64,000 nucleotides of DNA. Origin: CAYPFY01 sp964410105 (GTDB taxonomy: Bacteria; Bacteroidota; Ignavibacteria; UBA10030; SZUA-254). Every line of letters starts with the position of its first letter. The stretch's first letter is position 1. The translations under genes and the position numbers were made by a program. Under the pieces are notes generated by a model. The model was not told the DNA's origin. It saw nothing but the letters and a program-made list of their open reading frames with translations, and did not search any database. Positions 16,175 through 25,102 of this stretch are shown in pieces. The stretch is taken from contig CAYPFY010000009.1 of NCBI GenBank assembly GCA_964410105.1, positions 1 through 64,000 on the forward strand, in the 5' to 3' direction.

Positions 16175-17137
16175 ATGTCAATGAACTTTTTCCAGTCGCC
16201 CCTGAAGATGATCGTCGTCCACGTGTTTCTTCTCATGGGCTTCCCAACTGAACCTGGCGAGGGCTTCGCAGGAAGGGTCGCGCCAAATAGGTTTTATATG
16301 CAAACAGGCCCAAGACACATTCTCGCAATCGACCCTGACAGTCTCGGAGCAAAGACGATCTATCGGGGGTCTCAGAATGTGCTCATCGACCAACTCAAAC
16401 CGTCACCCGGAGCCAACAATTTCGTTGGATTTATCGAAATAAATAGCGAACACATGCGACCAGGTGACCTGGGCTATGCGCTACGCACACTTGTGGTTAT
16501 CAATAGTCTGGGAAAGGTCATCGCCAAGGCTGAGAGCGTCATCTGTTTCGCATGGTCACCATCCGGCGACTCCATAGTATTTACTAAGGGGCTTGATTAT
16601 GGGGGGCATGAAACGAAACTGGAGGGGATATGGGTTTTTAGACTCTCGGACCCCGCGCATCCCAGGCGAATTAGCTTGCTTGGCGCGTCGGATATTAATT
16701 GGACCGATTTCAATGGCAGGATATACATTGCCGCGAGGGAGGTCTACGAAATTGACCCCAAGGATAATCATGCCCGACTGACAAATTTTCGGGGGATATA
16801 CTTTTCTCCGGATGGTAGGTTTTACTTCCGCCCAAACTACGAGGGAACAGGATTTGAATTGCACGAAACATCATCTGGGCGGACTATTAGCTTGAAAAGC
16901 ATTCAACAGAACGTGGTAAACTATTATAAGTGGGTATCGCCAGATCAAATAGTGATCGGCGATATTACGTTTGAGAAAAAAATGATCGATCCCACATCCG
17001 GCTCGGTTCGAAAAAGCTTCAGTGGAAAGGTTATTGGAATCGACAACGTTCGTAAGACCTTGTTGCTCATGCGTGACAAGTCTCTTGATAAGTCTCTCTC
17101 TAATCCCAGATTCGAAAGATTGCAGTTAACGAAGTAG
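16175..17137 (+). CDS. Secreted beta-propeller-like protein of unknown function
   Basis: I do not recognise the family. The N-terminus has a hydrophobic signal-like stretch (MIVVHVFLLMGF). The rest is beta-rich, with short motifs resembling TolB/WD-type blades (ICFAWSPSGDSIVFT, GIYFSPDGRFYF), so a small propeller is likely. GGAGG lies 6 nt upstream of ATG 16175. The gene is visibly richer in A/T than its neighbours and stands alone between gene-poor stretches, which may reflect acquisition by transfer. Confidence 0.72.
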   Translation: MSMNFFQSPLKMIVVHVFLLMGFPTEPGEGFAGRVAPNRFYMQTGPRHILAIDPDSLGAKTIYRGSQNVLIDQLKPSPGANNFVGFIEINSEHMRPGDLGYALRTLVVINSLGKVIAKAESVICFAWSPSGDSIVFTKGLDYGGHETKLEGIWVFRLSDPAHPRRISLLGASDINWTDFNGRIYIAAREVYEIDPKDNHARLTNFRGIYFSPDGRFYFRPNYEGTGFELHETSSGRTISLKSIQQNVVNYYKWVSPDQIVIGDITFEKKMIDPTSGSVRKSFSGKVIGIDNVRKTLLLMRDKSLDKSLSNPRFERLQLTK

Positions 17138-17444
17138 ATCTTATTTGAGCGTCGACTGGAGGATTCAGGATGCTTAAGTTCAGAGTGCACCTGATAACGT
17201 TAATGAGAGAAGTGAATTCCGGTAGCTCCATCGGAACAGGCTTGTGTCGGAATCGACACCGGGCATGCTCGAAGCGCGACTGGAGATTTTTTTGAGAAAA
17301 ATTCCGGACCCCGTACTTCAGCCACTTGGGCCGGTTCTATGAGGGATTATTCAGGGAGCGGAGAAGGGGAGGTCGTTGAGGGCATTCCCGATGGCTCTTA
17401 AAAATGTGGCCCCCGGTGAAGGGGAGGCGACTCTAAGACCTGAG
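17138..17444. other. Gene-free stretch
   Basis: I see no gene, clear promoter or terminator here. It separates the A/T-richer orphan gene from the tRNA-Gln. Confidence 0.5.
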
Positions 17445-17517
17445 CTGCCCGGCCAGGACTCGAACCTGGACTACCATGATCCAGAGTCATGTGTGTTACC
17501 AATTACACCACCGGGCA
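17445..17517 (-). tRNA. tRNA-Gln (anticodon CTG)
   Basis: A full cloverleaf reads on the minus strand: acceptor TGCCCGG with CCGGGCA, D-arm GTGT/ACAC, anticodon stem CATGA/TCATG with loop CTCTGGA, T-arm CCAGG-TTCGAGT-CCTGG, discriminator G. The CCA end is not encoded. It is 73 nt long and decodes CAG. Confidence 0.95.
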
Positions 17518-17849
17518 ATGAATTTAAACCGTTCAGCGCCTGCCCCTTGCCAACCGAGGTGTTTAATGGTAACGATTTTTTTTCATTTCCGCAATGTGTA
17601 AGACCGCCTTGTCACTACCGTTCTATCCGTCGCCGCCGAGGGGAGATTCTCCGAACCGCCGGCGCCATGCCGCATGATTGATATTAAAATTTCATAATTT
17701 GCCCCCTCCGGCTTGCACGGCGAGCCGGGATGTCTATATTGAAGGGACGTCGCCCGGGGGAGCCAGAAGGGCGCGTATGACCGGGAAGGGGCATGCGCGG
17801 CGAAATTTTCTTTCCCTTTTGCCCGTTACAATGAGAGGATATATCACTA
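17518..17849. other. Intergenic region upstream of the trehalose operon
   Basis: No gene is seen. A possible promoter for the trehalose operon is TTGCAC (17713-17718), 16-nt spacer, TATATT (17735-17740), about 110 nt before the first start codon. Confidence 0.4.
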
Positions 17850-18509
17850 ATGCATATGACTGAGGATCAGAATCATTTCAGCTTCAAGACAAAGTTCGAC
17901 CTCACGTTTTTGCTCGGCATAAAGGCCAAAAACGTTTCCGAGCTCTTGCAGAATATCAAAACCATCCCCCCCTCGTCTATTTATTATCATACGCACAGGT
18001 TTCTCCAGCAACATCACTTTCTCTCACCCGAACCCCCCAATGACTTTGCTTACTGGGTTACCGAAGTGCTGAGCGAGGCCACGCTCGGGGAACGGCTCTC
18101 GAGCATCGATATAATTCAGTTCAGGAAGAAAGAAGAGCTCCGGGCCAAACTTGTTGAAATCATTGACTCTTACCTCTCTTCGTCGAACCGTCACGTCGAT
18201 GCCCCCGAAGGCCAGGAGTTCTATTTCATGGCCTCAAAAACATTTCTGCTCCCGACCCCGTATGTCGCCCATACGCTGACCGACTTCAGGAACTCTCTGA
18301 AGCTCGTCAGCGTCCAGTCCCTCTACTATCATGTTTTTGATTCCTCTCTGCGCCTCGAACAGGGGGACAACGACCTGACTCTCTTTTTCAAGAGACTGGG
18401 CCAGATGCAGCTCGCCGAGGATCTCGCCCGCCTCGACCCCTATACTCAGACCCTGGACGGTCTGAAGCAGAAGATTATCCGCCTCGTGGAGAAGTATGAT
18501 AAACCTTAA
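17850..18509 (+). CDS. DUF5752 family protein of a trehalose operon
   Basis: A 219-residue, mostly helical soluble protein without signal peptide. It has internal repetition: FKTKFDLTFLLGIKAKNVSELL with SIYYHTHRFLQQHHF, and later TLTDFRNSLKLVSVQSLYYHVFDS. This matches DUF5752, which commonly precedes trehalose or glucosyl-transfer genes. The function is not established; a regulatory or structural role in sugar metabolism is inferred from context. Its 3' end overlaps the next gene by 14 nt, implying translational coupling. ATG 17850 and ATG 17856 are both possible starts. Confidence 0.85.
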   Translation: MHMTEDQNHFSFKTKFDLTFLLGIKAKNVSELLQNIKTIPPSSIYYHTHRFLQQHHFLSPEPPNDFAYWVTEVLSEATLGERLSSIDIIQFRKKEELRAKLVEIIDSYLSSSNRHVDAPEGQEFYFMASKTFLLPTPYVAHTLTDFRNSLKLVSVQSLYYHVFDSSLRLEQGDNDLTLFFKRLGQMQLAEDLARLDPYTQTLDGLKQKIIRLVEKYDKP

Positions 18510-19716
18510 GGAGTACGCCCCCCTTACCGGCCAGGACACCGTCGACGAGCTGTTCATGCTCGGTCAAAAATTTGAAGGGAAGACCATACAGAATATCAAT
18601 TCCACCGCCGTCGGCGGGGGAGTGGCCGAAATCCTGACACGCCTCACTCCGATGTTTAACCAGCTCGGTATCAATGCCCGGTGGGATGTCATTAAGGGGG
18701 ACGACCGATTCTTCCGGATCACCAAAGCTTTCCATAATGCCCTCCACGGGGCGCAGATCGACCTCCCGGAAGATGACTTTTCATATTTTCTGGAAATCAA
18801 CAGGCAGAACGCCGCGGAGATGGATCTTTCGGGCGATTTTATCTTCGTGCACGACCCTCAGCCGGTCGGACTTATCGAGAAACGAAAGCATGTCGGCAGA
18901 AACTGGGCCTGGCGGGGACATGTCGACTTTTCCAAGCCCCATATGCAGACGTGGAATTTTCTCGCCCGCTTTGTCAACCAGTATGACGCCGCCGTCTTCT
19001 CCGCCCCGTCCTTTTCCCGGGAACTTTCGATCCCGCAGGTCCTTATCTCTCCCTCGATCGATCCGCTCTCCGATAAAAACAAAGAGCTCCCCGAGAGCAC
19101 CATCGACGAGGTTTTCGAACGCTTCCATATCGACCGCTCACGCCCGATCGTCACACAGATTTCCAGGTTCGATTACCTGAAAGATCCGGTCGGCGTGATC
19201 AAGGCGTATAAAAAGGTGAAGAAATACCTGGATGTCGTCCTCATTCTCGCCGGAGGGGGCGCCACCGACGATCCCGAAGGCCCCGCGGTCATGGAACAGG
19301 TGCGGAACGAATCGGAAAAGGATAAGGATATACACGTTCTCTTCCTCCCCCCGGCAAGCGATATCGAGATCAATGCCCTCCAGAGAGGGTCCACCGTCGT
19401 CCTGCAAAAGTCGCTGAAGGAGGGGTTCGGCCTCACCGTCGCAGAAGCCCTCTGGAAGGGTAAGCCCGTCATCGCCAGCGGCGTCGGCGGCATACCGCTC
19501 CAGATCGCCCATAAATACTCGGGGATACTTACCCATACCATCGACGGCACCGCCTACTGGATCAAGCAGCTGCTCAATGAGCCCGATTATGCGCGCCGTC
19601 TCGGCGTCAACGGGAGGGAACATGTGAAGAATAATTTCCTGATCACCCGGCATATCAAGGACTATCTCCTCCTGTTTCTCTCGCTCCAGTATCCCGGAGA
19701 TGTGGTGAATCTCTAA
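18496..19716 (+). CDS. treT: TreT-like trehalose synthase (GT4 glycosyltransferase)
   Basis: A GT-B fold glycosyltransferase of the TreT type, which makes trehalose directly from an NDP-glucose and glucose. The N-terminal domain has NINSTAVGGGVAEIL and HDPQPVGLI, both typical of TreT. The C-terminal GT4 domain has QISRFDYLKDPVGVI, LQKSLKEGFGLTVAEALWKGKPVIAS (cut here as two motifs: KEGFGLTVAEA and GKPVIAS) and GVGGIPLQI. At 406 residues it matches family length. It overlaps the DUF5752 gene and is followed after 4 nt by the OtsA-OtsB fusion, so one operon holds two independent trehalose routes. A trehalose-degrading direction of TreT is also possible. Confidence 0.9.
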   Translation: MINLKEYAPLTGQDTVDELFMLGQKFEGKTIQNINSTAVGGGVAEILTRLTPMFNQLGINARWDVIKGDDRFFRITKAFHNALHGAQIDLPEDDFSYFLEINRQNAAEMDLSGDFIFVHDPQPVGLIEKRKHVGRNWAWRGHVDFSKPHMQTWNFLARFVNQYDAAVFSAPSFSRELSIPQVLISPSIDPLSDKNKELPESTIDEVFERFHIDRSRPIVTQISRFDYLKDPVGVIKAYKKVKKYLDVVLILAGGGATDDPEGPAVMEQVRNESEKDKDIHVLFLPPASDIEINALQRGSTVVLQKSLKEGFGLTVAEALWKGKPVIASGVGGIPLQIAHKYSGILTHTIDGTAYWIKQLLNEPDYARRLGVNGREHVKNNFLITRHIKDYLLLFLSLQYPGDVVNL

Positions 19717-19720
19717 GCCT

Positions 19721-21931
19721 ATGAAACGAATCGTGCTCGTCTCGAACCGGCTCCCCTTCGCCTCCGTTAACGAGGGAGGCACGTGGGTTTTCCGCGACAG
19801 CGTCGGAGGGCTCGCCACCGGACTCAGCGCGTATCTCGAATACCTCAGCCGCGAACACGCAAAAGACGCCGGCTATATCTGGGTCGGCTGGCCCGGAAGC
19901 ACGATCCCCCAGGAGTCCCGCGAGGAAGTCCGCTGCCGAGCCCGCGACCAGCACCACTCCTTCCCGGTATTCCTTGCCGAACAGGATATCGAGAATTTTT
20001 ACCAGGGCTTCTGCAACAAAACCATCTGGCCCCTCTTTCACTACTTTCCGGAATCAGCCGTTTATAACCACGAATTCTGGCTCCAGTATGAAAAGGTGAA
20101 CAGGGTTTTCTGCGATACTCTCGCCGAATTCGTCCAGCCGGACGACGTGGTCTGGATCCACGACTATCATCTCATGCTCCTCCCCAAAATGCTCCGGGAC
20201 AGGGTCCCGTCCGCCTCCATCGGCTTCTTTCTTCACATTCCCTTCCCGACCTACGAGATTTTCCGCCTGATGCCGGCGAAGTGGAGGAGCGAGATTCTCG
20301 AGGGTCTCCTCGGGGCCGACCTGATCGGCTTCCACACCTATGACTATATGCAGTATTTTTTCCGGTGCGTCCTGCGCATCCTGGGCTATGAACATAATAT
20401 GGGCCAGCTGATCGTGAATGACCGGATCGTCAAAGGCGGCGCCTACCCGATGGGCATCGATTACCGCAAGTTTTCAACGACTAGCGCCAGCCGCGAGATC
20501 CAGAGCGAACAGAAATCGGTGAAAAAATCTCTCGGAGAGGGGAAAATCGTGCTCTCGGTGGACCGGCTCGACTATTCTAAAGGGATCATTAACCGCCTCC
20601 AGGGATTTGAATTGATGCTCGATCAGAATCCCGACTGGCGCGGACAGGTGATGCTCGCCGTCATCGTCGTCCCGTCCCGCATAGGCCTCGATTCCTACGA
20701 GAAGATGAAGAAACAAATCGAGGAACAGATCGGCAGGATCAACGGCAAATTTGCCACCCTCTACTGGACCCCCATCCGCTACCAGTATAAAGCCCTCTCC
20801 TTCGAATCACTCGTCGCCCTCTACGCCCTGAGCGACGTCGCCCTGATCACCCCGCTACGCGACGGGATGAATCTCATCGCGAAGGAGTATATTGCATGCC
20901 GCCACGACCGCACAGGGATCCTCATCCTGAGCGAAATGGCCGGCGCCGCCAAGGAGCTCGGAGAAGCGATCATCATCAACCCGAATAACCTTGAGGAAAT
21001 CGCCGCCGCGATCAAAGAGGCCCTGGTCATGTCCCCCGACGAGCAGATCCGGAGGAACACGATCATGCAGAACAGGCTGCGACGGTACGACGTGACACGG
21101 TGGGCAACCGAGTTCATCGACGAACTCTCCACGACCCGGCAATCGTATACGGCCATCTCGGGGAAACTTCTGTCGCATTCTCTCCGTGACAAGCTTCTCG
21201 AACAGCACACGGCCGCCGCCCGGCGGATCCTTCTGCTCGATTATGACGGAACCCTCATCGGCTTTTCACGCCGCCCGCGCGATGCGAAGCCCTCGGATGA
21301 TGTCCTCCGGCTCCTCTCAGGCCTCGCCGAAGACACGCGCAATGACGTTATCCTGATCAGCGGCCGGCGGAAGGAGGATCTCGAAGAATGGTTCGGGACT
21401 CTCCCGATAGCCCTCGCGGCCGAACATGGCGCATGGATCAGGGATTTCAAAAGCGAGTGGAAACTCATCAAGCCGATGTCCAATGAGTGGAAGGCGAAGA
21501 TCGCCCCGATTCTCGAACTCCATGCCGACCGCCTCCCCGGCGCCTTCGTGGAGGAGAAGGATTATGCCCTCGCCTGGCACTACCGGATCCCCGACCCCGA
21601 ACATGCTGCACAGATGGCCCGCGAGCTCATGGATGATCTCGTGGCCTTCACGGCCAACATTGACGTTCAGGTCCTCCAGGGAAGCAAGGTCGTCGAGGTG
21701 AGAAACTCCGGCGTCAATAAGGGCGCCGCAGCCAAGTACTGGCTTGAAAAGAATTCGTATGAATTCGTCCTGGCTGTCGGGGACGACTGGACCGACGAAG
21801 ATCTCTTCGCCGCAGTCCCTGACACATCGTTCTCAATCCGGGTGGGCTTCAGCCAGACCCGCGCCCACTACCAGCTCCGCAGCCCCCACGACGTCATTCA
21901 GCTTCTGCAGCAGATTGCCGGGAAGAAATAG
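19721..21931 (+). CDS. otsAB: Bifunctional trehalose-6-phosphate synthase/phosphatase (OtsA-OtsB fusion)
   Basis: The N-terminal ~480 residues are a GT20 trehalose-6-phosphate synthase (VSNRLPF, GGLATGL, WIHDYHLMLLP, DRLDYSKGI, RDGMNLIAKEYIA), joining UDP-glucose to glucose-6-phosphate. The C-terminal ~240 residues are a HAD-type trehalose phosphatase with DYDGTLIGF (nucleophile about D507, acid/base D509), SGRR, and GDDWTDEDLF. One polypeptide therefore yields free trehalose, a compatible solute and stress protectant. It is the last gene of the trehalose operon. Its final 38 nt overlap the convergent MASE1 gene. Confidence 0.96.
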   Translation: MKRIVLVSNRLPFASVNEGGTWVFRDSVGGLATGLSAYLEYLSREHAKDAGYIWVGWPGSTIPQESREEVRCRARDQHHSFPVFLAEQDIENFYQGFCNKTIWPLFHYFPESAVYNHEFWLQYEKVNRVFCDTLAEFVQPDDVVWIHDYHLMLLPKMLRDRVPSASIGFFLHIPFPTYEIFRLMPAKWRSEILEGLLGADLIGFHTYDYMQYFFRCVLRILGYEHNMGQLIVNDRIVKGGAYPMGIDYRKFSTTSASREIQSEQKSVKKSLGEGKIVLSVDRLDYSKGIINRLQGFELMLDQNPDWRGQVMLAVIVVPSRIGLDSYEKMKKQIEEQIGRINGKFATLYWTPIRYQYKALSFESLVALYALSDVALITPLRDGMNLIAKEYIACRHDRTGILILSEMAGAAKELGEAIIINPNNLEEIAAAIKEALVMSPDEQIRRNTIMQNRLRRYDVTRWATEFIDELSTTRQSYTAISGKLLSHSLRDKLLEQHTAAARRILLLDYDGTLIGFSRRPRDAKPSDDVLRLLSGLAEDTRNDVILISGRRKEDLEEWFGTLPIALAAEHGAWIRDFKSEWKLIKPMSNEWKAKIAPILELHADRLPGAFVEEKDYALAWHYRIPDPEHAAQMARELMDDLVAFTANIDVQVLQGSKVVEVRNSGVNKGAAAKYWLEKNSYEFVLAVGDDWTDEDLFAAVPDTSFSIRVGFSQTRAHYQLRSPHDVIQLLQQIAGKK

Positions 21932-23015
21932 CGCTCTTTTTTCTGTACTCCTCGCGGTACCTCGTCTCGCACTCCGGACATATCCCGTGGCTGAACGCGG
22001 CCTCGGAGTGTTCGTAGATATAACCCTCAACTTCCTGCCAGTATCCTTCGTCATTCCGGATCTTCTTGCACCAGGCACAGATCGGCAGGAGCCCGCTCAG
22101 CGTCCTTACGCGTCCGAGCGTGTCCCGGAGCTCCGCAATCAGGTTCCTCCGCTCGGAGACGAGCGCCGAGACCGCCAGCGCCATGATCGCCGTGATCCCC
22201 AGAAATACCTGAGTCAGGAGCACCGATTCGGCCGACGTCGGACGGACAAACGGACCCGTCCCATGAATGGTTCCCCAGATCGCAATCGCCGACACGATAA
22301 GATTCGATGCCGAGATCTCAGCCTGGTCCAGACGGAATGCCGACCAGATGAGAATCGGGGCGCACAAGAATGACAGCGGATATCTCATGACCCCGAGGGG
22401 TATCGTCGCCCCGAAGACGAGCAATTCCACAGAAAAGAGAAGGAATACCAGGGAAAAACTCTCAAATCTCCTGCGGCCGTCCCTCTTCCATCCCGCACAC
22501 CAGAGGAGGATGACAGGGGCGACGATCAGATCTCCCACGGCATGCGACAGCCACCAGTGGAGCCATCTCTCCCCGTATCCGGCCCACTCGGCGAAGCCGC
22601 CCGCCGCTAAAGCGGTCACGCCAATCGTAGCGCTCATGAATGTGCTGAACATGGCAGCCAGGATCGTGAACCGAAAAACGTCGTTTGCCCGGTCGAATAT
22701 ACTGGCTCCGTTCGCGTATTTTCTGAGAAGGTATGCCCCGATGAAACCCTCGCCCGTGTTGGCCGCCGCTACGACGAGGCCCGCCACATTCACTCCCCCC
22801 TCGGTGAATTGAAGCAGACACGCGGCGATGAATATCCCGGCCCATACACGATTCCCCATGATGAGGAAGGCCGCCAGCGCAATTCCCGACGAAGTCCATA
22901 CGACCCCCGCGCTGTCCCCTACGCCGAGACCAAATTCGCCCGCCACATAATAACCGGCTCCGAGGAGGATTCCCCAAAACGGTCGCCAATAGCCCCATGT
23001 TGGCCGAGTTTCCAT
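21894..23015 (-). CDS. MASE1-domain membrane protein with C-terminal zinc-ribbon-like domain
   Basis: About eight transmembrane helices form a MASE1 sensor domain (SSGIALAAFLIMGNRVW, AANTGEGFIGAYLLRK, HWWLSHAVGDLIVAPVILLW). MASE1 is normally fused to GGDEF, EAL or histidine kinase output. Here the output is only ~70 residues: LSGLLPICAWCKKIR ... HGICPECETRY, with two CxxC pairs (CAWC, CPEC) that could bind zinc. That small domain is known at the C-terminus of some sensor and receiver proteins, but its role is unknown. The gene overlaps the 3' end of the trehalose fusion gene tail to tail. Translation appears to start at the ATG preceded by TATCTTGATAT. Confidence 0.85.
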   Translation of the reverse strand: METRPTWGYWRPFWGILLGAGYYVAGEFGLGVGDSAGVVWTSSGIALAAFLIMGNRVWAGIFIAACLLQFTEGGVNVAGLVVAAANTGEGFIGAYLLRKYANGASIFDRANDVFRFTILAAMFSTFMSATIGVTALAAGGFAEWAGYGERWLHWWLSHAVGDLIVAPVILLWCAGWKRDGRRRFESFSLVFLLFSVELLVFGATIPLGVMRYPLSFLCAPILIWSAFRLDQAEISASNLIVSAIAIWGTIHGTGPFVRPTSAESVLLTQVFLGITAIMALAVSALVSERRNLIAELRDTLGRVRTLSGLLPICAWCKKIRNDEGYWQEVEGYIYEHSEAAFSHGICPECETRYREEYRKKSAISSRQSAAEAE

Positions 23016-23115
23016 ATATCAAGATATCGACACGCCCATCCATTTACCACTCCCCTCAGGGAAGCATGTGACGGGAGGCACCCCGATAAAGTCCACAGAA
23101 ATACGGGGATGAATA

Positions 23116-24978
23116 TCAGGGGGAAGCCTCCATGCGCGATAACTGCTCGCGGATTTTCGGATCCCTCCCGAATTTTTCTCCCACCCGGGAAAGCAGATCC
23201 CTGTCGGTCCCATTAGCCCGAGTCCTGGCCAGATGCTTCAGCCCTTCGACGACATAGTCGCCGGCCCCTCCCCGGATGCTCGACTCCAGGAGAAGACGCG
23301 AGTATTCGTGCTCTTTTTCCCGGAGGGCCGCCCTGCCCGAAAGATCGGCGGCAAAATAAAGCGCCTGGGGGGAGTTTTCAATCAGCAATTCATCCGAAAT
23401 CTCATGCAGGGCGGCCAAAGTATCCCCCAGCTCGAGCCGGGCTATGGCTGATAAGATCCGTGCTTTGGGGTAATAGTGGAATCCTTGAAGGAGGGTATCT
23501 GTGTGATCCCTGGCCCTCCCGAATTCCGATCGTTGCACGTAATCTGCCGCCAGATATAACCTGGCTTCTTCATTGGAAGGCTGATCCCTCAAAACGTCCA
23601 GGAATTTTTCCGCACTTTCACGATTGTTCCACCGCAGCGCCATGGCTTCCATGAAAGCCTTCTCCGCCCGCGCCTCTTTTGTGAATAACGGGATCTCGTA
23701 CGAAACGAGGAGGATAAAACCGACGATGGAGAGAATCCCCACAAACCGGGGCGCGGGGATTTTGCGGGCAGTTCTGAGGGACTCCGTGAAGGGGAGCGAG
23801 AGGAGTATCCAGAACACGAGGGCATTCGGGACGACGCGCAGGTTCATGCTTGCCAAATTGTCGATGAGCGCACCCGCTATCCCCGCCGCGCAACCGGCGA
23901 AGAGGTCGCTCCCCCGTAGACTGAGCTGCCGTATGACGATGACGAGCACAAAAATGAATGCCAGAAGGCCCGGGATCCCGGATTCGGACAGAATTTCCAG
24001 AAACTCATTGTGCGCATGGGGCACGATATCCTCCCCCCGCGCGATCCAGTAATCCGGGGACCGGAATTTTGGGAGAAACTCGATGAAATTCCCGACCCCC
24101 TGACCCCGGAGAGGAGACGCAAGGAACGCCCGCCACGCCCCTTCGTAAAAGTATCCGCGGCGAGCAAAGGAAGAGGTGGCACCGGCCGAATGAACCAGCC
24201 TGTCCCAGATGGGCCCGGAAAATATCGCCGCGGCGACGAGCGAGGCCGCCGCGAAGATCAACAGGATAGTGCGGGTTTTTCCCGACCTGAGGTTCCGGAA
24301 AGCCACGATGGCGACCGCCCCACAAACCCCCGCCCACGCGCTCCTGGTCCCGGTCATGATGAGCTCGACGAGGATCGCAATGGAAAGGATCCCGGTAAAA
24401 ACCTGAACGCCCCGGCTCTGTTCCCGTAATGAGCGCGCCAGCGCCAGAGGCAGCATCATGACAAGAAATCCCGCAAAGTATGTGGTGTTGCCGAACGTGG
24501 ATGTGATCTGGCCATGCCCGGACTGCATGGTCGCGAAAGGAAGCATCCCGGGCACTGCCTGCATCATTCCAAACAGACACGCAGCCGCTGTCACGATGAA
24601 GAAAACCATTTCCAGCTGCTGGACGTCTTTGTCACGGAATTCCCAGGCGACGACCACCGCGACAGCCATGAAACAGGAAAGCTCACTAAGACGGGCGATC
24701 GAAAGGCCGAGGCTCATGGCTCCCGGAAGTGATGCCGCGGAGGCCAGGAAGAAGACTGTGATGCCGAGGTGGAACGGAGTGAAGGCCGCTTTTTCCCGGA
24801 ACGCCGAAGCGACCAGCCAGCAGACGACAACCGCGGCCGACAGAATCCGAAGCACGTAGGGCTTGCTGAATGTACTGTCATACGTGCCGACCGTGATGGC
24901 GCACGCCGTCCCGGCGATCAGAAGATAGACACACCATCTGACGACAAGGCTTCCGGAAACTTCGTTTCGCACAGGCAA
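23116..24978 (-). CDS. O-antigen ligase-family (Wzy_C) membrane protein with C-terminal TPR region
   Basis: Ten or more transmembrane helices. A large periplasmic loop has the family signature RGQGVGNF and PHAHNEFLEILSESGI. A soluble ~200-residue C-terminal part has TPR-like helices (YLAADYVQRSEFGRARDHTDTL cut short: SEFGRARDH). Members transfer lipid-linked glycans to lipid A-core or to proteins (WaaL, PglL). The TPR tail is common in Bacteroidota members. The acceptor cannot be deduced. The start is a TTG at 24978 or a GTG at 24972. It diverges from the PurC-like gene, sharing a 124-nt control region with it. Confidence 0.88.
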   Translation of the reverse strand: MPVRNEVSGSLVVRWCVYLLIAGTACAITVGTYDSTFSKPYVLRILSAAVVVCWLVASAFREKAAFTPFHLGITVFFLASAASLPGAMSLGLSIARLSELSCFMAVAVVVAWEFRDKDVQQLEMVFFIVTAAACLFGMMQAVPGMLPFATMQSGHGQITSTFGNTTYFAGFLVMMLPLALARSLREQSRGVQVFTGILSIAILVELIMTGTRSAWAGVCGAVAIVAFRNLRSGKTRTILLIFAAASLVAAAIFSGPIWDRLVHSAGATSSFARRGYFYEGAWRAFLASPLRGQGVGNFIEFLPKFRSPDYWIARGEDIVPHAHNEFLEILSESGIPGLLAFIFVLVIVIRQLSLRGSDLFAGCAAGIAGALIDNLASMNLRVVPNALVFWILLSLPFTESLRTARKIPAPRFVGILSIVGFILLVSYEIPLFTKEARAEKAFMEAMALRWNNRESAEKFLDVLRDQPSNEEARLYLAADYVQRSEFGRARDHTDTLLQGFHYYPKARILSAIARLELGDTLAALHEISDELLIENSPQALYFAADLSGRAALREKEHEYSRLLLESSIRGGAGDYVVEGLKHLARTRANGTDRDLLSRVGEKFGRDPKIREQLSRMEASP

Positions 24979-25019
24979 GAATTTTTTGGGAATGGCAAAA
25001 AGTGTGAGATTTCAGCGCG

Positions 25020-25039
25020 AAAGTCAAGTTTCTGACTTT
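25020..25039. promoter_or_regulatory. Palindromic operator candidate
   Basis: AAAGTCA-N6-TGACTTT forms a perfect 7-bp inverted repeat in the divergent intergenic region. A further TGACTTT half-site (25048-25054) overlaps the -35 box of the rightward promoter. This arrangement suits a dimeric repressor, but no regulator is identified. Confidence 0.4.
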
Positions 25040-25046
25040 TTGGCTG

Positions 25047-25075
25047 TTGACTTTCAGAGCCATTTTTCTTATATA
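25047..25075 (+). promoter_or_regulatory. Sigma-70-type promoter of the purC-like/psd/pssA/purSQ run
   Basis: -35 TTGACT, exactly 17-nt spacer, -10 TATATA. Transcription would start about 20 nt before ATG 25103. Confidence 0.65.
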
Positions 25076-25102
25076 ACATCCGCATGAAGGCCTCCCGCCG
25101 CG

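Noticed and set aside
23016..23115. Cyclic-di-GMP riboswitch upstream of the MASE1 gene
   Set aside because: The intergenic sequence lacks the GEMM core, although inverted G/C-rich stretches are present.
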